Of a stretch of DNA of 64,000 bases, positions 56,897 through 64,000 are shown in pieces. Position numbers and translations under genes: made by a program. Numbering within the stretch: position 1 is the stretch's first letter; every line of letters begins with the position of its first letter. The notes beneath the pieces were generated by a model. The model had not been told where the DNA came from and did no database searches. It was given only the letters and a program-made list of their open reading frames with translations. Source of the stretch: Tethya wilhelma. Its lineage: Eukaryota > Porifera > Demospongiae > Tethyida > Tethyidae. The stretch covers positions 11,676,667 to 11,740,666 of the forward strand of contig CAXIPT010000003.1 of the NCBI GenBank assembly GCA_964030475.1. Reading direction: 5' to 3'.

Positions 56897-57498
56897 GACA
56901 GAGGCAAAAGAAAGAAGCCAAGGAGGTGCCCCTTCAAATGCTCAAAGAACTCAATTCTGTCCTAGCAGTGAGAAACACTGAGAAAGAGAAAAGGAGGTCA
57001 GAAAGAAGGAAAAAGAGAGGACAAGAACCACTGCCAATCATCATATCTAGTGGAGCTGCTACCAACTCCCATACTCAGACTGAGGGTGGTCCACCATCAA
57101 ACACCAAGGAAATTGAAACATCAACAAACAATCCATCATCTTCCAATCTCCAAACCATTCAATCCCCAATCGAGACTCAACCTCCTTCTTCTAGCAAGAA
57201 CAGCGACACCTTTCAACCTTCCCTAACCTCCCCAGTCCACTGTCAAACTGACCGACAAGCTAAAGAAAGAGTTGACCATCTTGACCCTACCCTCTCTCAT
57301 GATGATGACACTTACAGCAGTGAACAGCTAGGCAGGGGTGGTGGTGGTGAGTCAGCTGCTGCTCTGGCTCAGGCAGTGGCAGCTGCTGTGCTGAAGAGGA
57401 AGAGAGTGGTTCAGAGTGAGGAGTTCCTCCATGAAGCAGAGGAGGAGACTACAGAAGAGGGAGAAACGAACCAGCCAGCTCCAATCATTATACGCTAG
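56119..57498 (+). CDS. Uncharacterised coiled-coil protein X, copy 1
   Basis: Four exons: about 56119-56233 (first in-frame Met at 56137, MVGEKNDKDSVPLQGVIDEV), about 56310-56471, 56562-56796 and 56901-57498. Order of regions: charged start, a leucine-rich helical segment (ELGEELVIGDGAVDVESIRK), an acidic segment (EECPSEDEVVYEAYIPTAAD), a basic helix (NTEKEKRRSERRKKRG), a Ser/Thr/Gln-rich low-complexity region, then an alanine helix with a possible nuclear signal (AAAVLKRKRVVQSEEFLHEA). Intron 3 holds an (AC)n tract (about 56853-56895) abutting the last exon. Convergent with coatomer gamma. I cannot assign a family; nuclear location is a guess from the basic clusters. Confidence 0.75.
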
Positions 57499-57753
57499 CT
57501 AGGTGAATTTATGACAATATTTATGTGAAAAATATCGAAACTACACAATGTCATAATTATAGTTCTTTGAGGTACTGTGAAATATTTTTTCACTGGCAAT
57601 TTTTTTAATCATTTTGATAATAAATTATTCATAACATTCAATTCAATATTAATCATTAAACTTTTACTCAATTCAGTTCAAAAACAACAGTATTATGATT
57701 GTTCCCTACAATAGTATCAGTTCCTCTGCTGGTCGTGCAATAAGCCACGCCCC

Positions 57754-59580
57754 TTATCCAACGGCAGCAGCGATGGTCTCGCAAGCAATGATGTCGTCGC
57801 TACGGACAGTGATCTTCATGGTGACCCCCTGGGAGTGAGCCAACCGAGCCTTCACGAGGACATCATGGCCTCCTCGGTACATCCCGGCCAGGAGGAGGGT
57901 GTGAGAGGGCTTGTCAGGATCCACCTTGTCCGAGCGCTCACATGGCTGCATGCCCATGAAGCCAGTGATCTGCTTCACCGCATCTGAGGGGGCAAGGGGG
58001 GTTGGTACACACAGTTATGATTCAAACCTGCTCAGTTACAACTCAAACAAGCTAACTCAACAACATGCTAGGTTAATACTCAAACATGAGGAAGTTATAA
58101 CCAAAATGAACACAGTTATAACTCAAAATTAATGTGTATGCTTGAGTTAACCACAGCACCATTCACATTGGATCACCCAAAATATTAATGATTCTTAGAG
58201 GAACCCTCTCTCACCAGGGAGGTCCTTCATGGTGCTGAGGGAGTAGGTCTCCTCCACCTGGTTCTCATCTCCTATCTCATCCCACGAGGCGGCAAAGTTA
58301 GGCTTCATGACACGCTGGACGTGGTCAGCCACCACCACATCCACATTCTCCAGCTACAGCAACACAAGAGAAAGAGAAGTTGGGTTGAATGGGGTATTTT
58401 ATAAGAGGTTTTTGACACAAGACTGAATTGTGCTTTAATAGACTTTATAAAAATGAATGTCAATGAATGTGTGTTTGTGTGTTTGTTTGTATTGCTAGGA
58501 GGTCGATTAAGTTGTGTACATCAATTGACCTTTTCTTAATACAGACGAGTGTTGCTATAGCGAGGTGAAAAATTGAACCAGCTCATAAATAGAACAGAGC
58601 TGACACAGAGTGTTGCCTCGCAATACAAACTCCTATCATTTTTACTCAAATTTTACCCCCTACAACACTGATATAATATGCAATAACCTCTTACTCACCA
58701 CATATTCATCATCAAATCCCACATCATCGTCCGGCTCCCCGGTATTGGGGTCACAGTCCTTCACCGTGAACTTGAGTGTGTTCAAGAAAGTCCCCGTCAC
58801 AGAATTAGGATCCTGCAGCTCCACGAGGGTGTAGGTGGAGGCGGGCACATCACAGACCAGCTTGGAGATGGGAACGTAGGAGACCACAGCAAATCCTTCT
58901 GGCTCCTCCATCTCCACACGGACATCTTCCAGGAGCTGGTCGTTGAGTGTGTTAGTCACGTCAAACTGGATTTGAAAACAGGTTTGACGAGAAAAGGTAA
59001 AAATACTTTGTGCCACCAATGCATTCAAATTTCTTCAATAAAATATGGGATCTCATAACTACAATTTTTATTGAGAAACTTTGTTTCTATATTGCCAATG
59101 ATTCATCATATTTCGTGACTGTTTATACGTGAGGAATCTACCATTTCTACAGTATAGGTACATGACTACAATAACATTATCGAGATATATAACAATATGA
59201 TGGTATGGGATCACATGACTCTCATGTGACTGATGGTGCTCGCTCACCTGGAACACAATGTGATTGGTGAAGGTGTGTTTGATGCACCTCACGACGTACT
59301 CCGTCTCACTCTCTGTCAGGTCCACTGGCTTCTCTGATGACTTGAACAGCGGACCAATCTTAGACAGCTCAGGAATGGCACCGAGTTGTTCTAAAAATAG
59401 AACAAGAAAGATCTAATAATAGCACACATGGATTTTACATTAACAGACATCTGTGTAACACTTTGCTACATGTAGATCCTTTATTGGCAAGGCAAAATAC
59501 ATTCGAACCTTCTTGAAAACAAATCAAGATAATGAAAACTAATGCTAGGCGTCATTGGATCAAAGTCACATAAACAGACT

Positions 59581-59615
<35 letters not shown>

Positions 59616-59906
59616 AGTAACTTGCAGAGCAGTAGCTAGCTAACCTGCAAAGATGTCCTGCCTGGAAGCAGCTGGAGCTGGTTTCTGGACAGAGGCACCT
59701 GGAGTAGCCTCGCCCACAGCTGTTGAGAGAGAAGGTGAATGCAATATACTTAGGAATGAACGAAGAAAACACACCAGGCTTACATTTGAAGCCATCAGTT
59801 GGGGCAGTATCGATGGGAACTGTCTTTATGTCAAATGGTTCTTCGTTGGGTTGACTGCAATACTGGAGGAGGGCTCTTTCCAAGCCCACCACGGACACAC
59901 TGAGAG
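57754..59906 (-). CDS. COPG: Coatomer subunit gamma, C-terminal half, copy 1
   Basis: Six exons on the minus strand: 59906-59784 ([20 protein letters not shown]), about 59717-59643, about 59388-59249 ([20 protein letters not shown]), about 58971-58700 ([37 protein letters not shown]), about 58354-58216 ([20 protein letters not shown]) and about 57985-57754 ([20 protein letters not shown], ending AAAVG). These form the gamma-COP linker and C-terminal appendage, which recruits ArfGAP and accessory factors. At about 59907 the sequence switches to the opposite strand of the same gene, so upstream exons are lost. Diverges from copy 2 by several percent. Confidence 0.9.
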
Positions 59907-59909
59907 CTG

Positions 59910-60424
59910 TGGATGTGGTGGTGGCTGATCACGTCCAGCGTGTTATGAAGCCTAACTTTGCCGCCTCGTGGGATGAGATAGGAGATGAGAACCAAGTGGA
60001 GGAGACGTACTCCCTCAGCACCATGAAGGACCTCCCTGGTGAGAGAGAATCATTCATATTTTGGGTGATCCAATGTGAATGGTGCTGTGGTTAACTCAAG
60101 CATACACATTTGAGTTATAACTGTGTTCATTTTGGTTATAACTTCCTTATGTTTGAGTTATAACTGTGTGTATTAACTTCTCTTGCCCCCTCAGATGCGG
60201 TGAAGCAGATCACTGGGTTCATGGGCATGCAGCCATGTGAGCGCTCGGACAAGGTGGATCCTGACAAGCCCTCTCACACGCTCCTCCTGGCCGGGATGTA
60301 CCGGGGGGGCCATGATGTCCTCGTGAAGGCTCGGCTGGCTCACTCCCAGGGGGTCACCATGAAGATCACTGTCCGTAGCGACGACATCATTGCTTGCGAG
60401 ACCATCGCTGCTGCCGTTGGATAA
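59910..60424 (+). CDS. COPG: Coatomer gamma, last two exons of copy 2, inverted
   Basis: Exons 59910-60038 ([20 protein letters not shown]) and 60195-60424 ([20 protein letters not shown] to AAAVG stop). They are exactly the two exons that copy 2 (61.3-64 kb) lacks and are in the opposite orientation. The left join falls at TGTGGATGTGG, where the (GT)n preceding the copy 1 exon would be expected. This indicates a misoriented haplotype segment more than a separate gene. Confidence 0.85.
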
Positions 60425-60659
60425 GGGGCGTGGCTTATTGCATGACCAGCGGAGGAACTGATACTATTGTAGGGAACAATCATTATACTGTTTGTTTTGA
60501 ACTGAATTGAATAAAAATTTTAATGATAAATATTGAATTGAATGTTATAAAAAGTTCAAATAATAATTTATTATCAAAATGATTCAAAAAAATATATAGT
60601 TTAGATATTTTCATTTCTATATAATTTATTGTATAATGACTTGTATAATGACTTGGTAG

Positions 60660-61236
60660 CTAGTTCATTTCTCCCTCTCCTGATGATGACTCCTCTGCTT
60701 CATGGAGGAACTCCTCACTCTGAACCACTCTCTTCCTCTTCAGCACAGCAGCTGCCACTGCCTGAGCCAGAGCAGCAGCTGACTCACCACCACCCTTGCC
60801 CAGCTGTCCACTGCTGTAAGTTTCGTCATCATGAGAGAGGGTTGTGCTAAGATGCTCGACTCTTTCTCTGGCTTGTTGGTTGTCAGTTTGAGAGTGGACT
60901 GGGGAGGTTAGGGAAGGTTGAAAGGTGTTGCTGCTCTTGCTAGAAGAAGGTGGTTGAGTCTCGATTGGGGGTTGAATGGTTTGGAGTTTGGAAGATGATG
61001 AATTGTTTGTCGATGTTCCAATCTCCTTGGTGTTTGATTGTGGACCACCCTCAGTCTGAGTATGGGAGTTGGTAGCAGCTGCACAAGATATGATGGTTGG
61101 CAGTGGTTCTTGCCCTCTCTTTCTCCTTCTTTCTGATCTCCTTTTCTCCTTCTCAGTGTTTCTCACAGCTAGGACAGAGTTGAGTTCTTTGAGCATTCGA
61201 AGAGGCACCTCCTTGGCTTCTTTCTGCTGCCTCTGT
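60660..61236 (-). CDS. Protein X, last exon of copy 2
   Basis: Matches the copy 1 last exon (56901-57498) with scattered substitutions and a different C terminus (EESSSGEGEMN). It begins immediately after (CA)n on its strand, as in copy 1. It is probably the missing last exon of the copy at 39.3-39.95 kb. Confidence 0.8.
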
Positions 61237-61237
61237 T

Positions 61238-61239
61238 GA

Positions 61240-61290
<51 letters not shown>
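61238..61290. repeat. (GT)n microsatellite at a probable chimeric join
   Basis: On its left is the X last exon; on its right is coatomer intron sequence homologous to about 58470 in copy 1, where X is not adjacent. The repeat is the likely point of false joining. Confidence 0.85.
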
Positions 61291-61292
<2 letters not shown>

Positions 61293-61299
61293 TATTGCT

Positions 61300-63218
61300 A
61301 GGAGGTCAAATTAAGTTGTGTATAAATTTTAAATTGACCTTTTCTTAAATACAGACGACTGTTGCTATAGCGAGGTGAAAAATTGAACCAGCTCATAAAT
61401 AGAACAGAGCTGACACAGAGTGTTGCCTCGCAATACACAAATAATTTATGCTACCACTTATTTCAATTTGGTACTTTTAACTCCTATCATTTTACTCTTA
61501 TAATACAAATTTTAACCTCTACAACACTGATTTAATATAAAAATTTAACCTCTTACTCACCACATATTCGTCATCAAATCCCACGTCATCGTCCGGCTCC
61601 CCAGTATTGGGGTCACAGTCCTTCACCGTGAACTTGAGTGTGTTCAAGAAGGTCCCTGTCACGGAGTTAGGATCCTGCAGCTCCACGAGGGTGTAGGTGG
61701 AGGCGGGCACGTCACAGACCAGCTTGGAGATGGGGACGTAGGAGACCACAGCAAATCCTTCTGGCTCCTCCATCTCCACACGGACATCTTCCAGGAGCTG
61801 GTCATTGAGTGTGTTAGTCACGTCAAACTGGATTTGAAAACAGGTTTGATGAGAAAAGGTAAAATACTTTGTGCCATCAATGTGTCATATTTTGTCCATA
61901 AAATATGGATCTCACAACTACAAGTTTTTATCGAGAAACTTTGTTTCTGCAGTATTGGTACGCGACTACAATATTATCGAGATAAATGATGGTATGGGGT
62001 CACATGACTCTCATGTGACTGATGATGCTCTCTCACCTGGAACACGATGTGATTGGCAAAGGTGTGTTTGATGCACCTCACCACGTACTCCGTCTCACTC
62101 TCTGTTAGGTCCACAGGCTTCTCTGTCGACTTGAACAGCGGACCAATCTTAGACAGCTCAGGAATGGCACCGAGTTGTTCTAAATATAGAACAAAAAGAT
62201 CAAATAATAGCACACATGGATCATACACCTATTAAAGAATCTCTCCTACAGACATCTGTGTAATGCTTTACTACATGTAGATCCTTCATTGGCAAACCAA
62301 ACTACATTTCAACCTTTCTTGAAGATTACAGTGTGGATTATAACGGTCGGTCATCGGCTATTTGCCGTACAAAAGCAGTTAGTAGCCGACCATTTTCAGT
62401 TTGCTAGGCCATATTGGCTGACCAGAACTTGGTACAAGCTAGCTTAGCCTCGATTCCAGGCCACCTTTTGCGATTTGCACATGAGTAAAACAGTGGGCGT
62501 GGTTAGAATAACGCACGTGGATGAGTCAGAAGACTAGCTTGTTCTGTGAAGTTCCTACACTAATCTATAAGCAAAGTAAGCAACGAAGGAGTATTTTAAC
62601 GTTTCTACACTGGCAAAGAAAGAAAAGGAGTACCTGATCAACTCTTTCCTAGGTATGATGCGTACAAGTCAGCAGTTAAGCTCATGGTGTGCGCCTTATA
62701 GAAATTGAAGGCAAGATTTGTGCTTGAATTTTTCCCTTGCATATATTGATGGCTCAACAATCACTTAGAGTAGGCATCCATAAATTTTTAGGTGGCTGGA
62801 CAAATTTATTCAATGTCAGAACAAATTCTAAATGGTCTGACATTTATCAGATCAAAGCTGATTTTTTATAATCCACACTGAGATTATACTTGGTGTCATT
62901 GGATCAAAGTCGTATAGACTGGTGTGTGTACAGTAACAGAGCAGTAGCTAGCTAACCTGCAAAGATGTCCTGCCTGGAAGCAGCTGGTGCTGGTTTCTGA
63001 ACAGAGGCACCTGGAGTGGCCTCACCCACAGCTGTTGAGAGAGGAGGTGAACAGAATACACTTAGGAACAAACGAATAAAATATCCCAAGCTTACATTTG
63101 AAGCCATCGGTTGGGGCAGTGTCAATGGGAACTGTCTTTATGTCAAATGGTTCTTCGTTGGGTTGACTGCAATATTGGAGGAGAGCTCTTTCCAAGCCCA
63201 CCACGGACACACTGAGAG

Positions 63219-63269
<51 letters not shown>

Positions 63270-63920
63270 CACTCACGGTTGAGGATGTAGGCAGAGGAGA
63301 GAGCCTTCTGTTTCTGTTTGAGCACCTCCAGATACAACAGAGCTCTGTCCCTCACTTCATCATTGTTGTCCAGTAGACACCTACAGCATCAGAACATGGG
63401 CATTATTTAGAATGTTGCCTTAGAAAAAAATGGAAACCGAAACGTGAAATCTACCATGTACAAAGATACATTAGCTAGATGAGCATAAAAGTAACAAAGT
63501 AGCCCTTTTCCAAGCCTCCCCCTCTCTATGCTTTTTTATCTAAGGCAGGGATTGAGGTTAGCAACAGAGCCAAAACAGTGCAACATCTTGCTCAAAGAAC
63601 TAATGCCTTAAACTAGCAACTCTCACAGCCTCTCTCTCTCCCTCCTCCTCTCCTACCTGTCTAGCAGCACCATCACACTCTCGGTGAGATCGTCACAAGA
63701 CGCTCCAAACTTGGCCAATGAGGTGACGGCCGCTGCCCTCACGGAGGCTGCCTCCAGGAGCACCCGGTTGTAGATGAATCGGATATACTTGTATGGCTGC
63801 TGTGTCCTAGGCCCCTCCCTCCCAAGGAGGTGGAGGATACGGATAGCCAGAGAGACGTGCTCACAGTCCTCGATGAATTCACACAGATGGGACAGACCTA
63901 GGGGGTCATGGTCATACACA
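61300..63920 (-). CDS. COPG: Coatomer subunit gamma, copy 2, central to C-terminal exons
   Basis: Exons: about 63900-63658 ([40 protein letters not shown]), about 63383-63277 ([14 protein letters not shown]), about 63219-63094 ([20 protein letters not shown]), about 63030-62957, about 62180-62037 and about 61832-61562. It covers the end of the alpha-solenoid and most of the appendage. The last two exons are found inverted at 59.9-60.4 kb. An (AC)n tract on the gene strand (63218-63268) abuts the acceptor before the [10 protein letters not shown] exon. The gene continues beyond the right window edge. One intron carries a 552-bp element absent from copy 1. Confidence 0.92.
62329..62880. mobile_element. 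TIR element in coatomer copy 2, absent from copy 1
   Basis: Perfect 15-base terminal inverted repeats (CAGTGTGGATTATAA / TTATAATCCACACTG) are flanked by AGATTA on both sides (62323-62328 and 62881-62886). The homologous intron of copy 1 (near 59490-59540) lacks it. CAGTG ends are typical of hAT elements, though those usually make 8-base duplications. No transposase ORF was seen. It carries one arm (TAGCCTCG.TTCCAGGCCAC) related to the gene F intron foldback. Confidence 0.85.
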
Positions 63921-64000
63921 GCACATCATAGACAGTAGGCATTAAATAATAGGATTTTCTATACCATACAAATGTATAGCGGGAAATTTTCATATGGTGT

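Overview
This window looks like nuclear DNA of an early-branching metazoan, most likely a demosponge (Amphimedon-like). The genes are close-packed with short GT-AG introns (often 50-120 nt). Housekeeping proteins are animal-type (coatomer gamma, FAM50, NOC4, THUMPD3, DPM3, CPT1), and ZU5, Death, RING-TRAF-MATH and SUEL-lectin modules are present. Noncoding DNA is AT-rich with many (GT)n and (GA)n tracts. The species call is an inference.

Region 1 (1-25.9 kb) is a tandem array of six paralogous genes (A-F), all on the minus strand. A large exon encodes 6-11 consecutive ubiquitin-like domains, with near-canonical ubiquitin units joined head to tail as LRGG-M in several copies. Small exons then encode a ZU5-like domain, a Ser/Pro-rich linker and a C-terminal Death domain. 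Four of the six begin with MGxxLSK, a textbook N-myristoylation signal. A and B each carry one frame break at the same domain junction, C has a nested ZU5/linker duplication, and C and E look like recombinants. A decayed piece of THUMPD3 sits between B and C, while the intact gene flanks F, so the array grew by segmental duplication. I do not recognise this architecture as a described family; it is the main finding.

Region 2 (26-38.6 kb) is housekeeping: THUMPD3 (-) and NOC4L (+) sharing an 85-bp promoter, FAM50 (-) converging on NOC4L, and a CPT1-type carnitine acyltransferase (-) whose introns are largely microsatellite.

Region 3 (38.6-49.1 kb): an inverted copy of one CPT1 exon next to a 42-N gap, the 5' part of an uncharacterised coiled-coil gene (X, copy 2), an intronless RING/TRAF/MATH gene with an internal membrane segment, a vezatin-like gene (-) divergent from DPM3 (+), and an intronless secreted alpha-L-rhamnosidase with two SUEL lectin domains.

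Region 4 (49.1-64 kb) is fragmented. It holds a 1.5-kb inverted-repeat structure around a 7TM-receptor fragment, a gene-free stretch, two coatomer-gamma exons around a transposon, and two diverged copies of an X / coatomer-gamma convergent pair. The second copy is split and inverted at (GT)n tracts, which suggests two haplotypes joined wrongly in assembly. One copy has a 552-bp TIR element absent from the other. Isolated n characters at 36630, 49121, 52885 and 55863 probably mark contig joins.

The ubiquitin-ZU5-Death array and the membrane TRAF lie within about 15 kb of each other. Both belong to families used in Death-domain/NF-kB-type signalling, so a physical innate-immunity neighbourhood is plausible but unproven.
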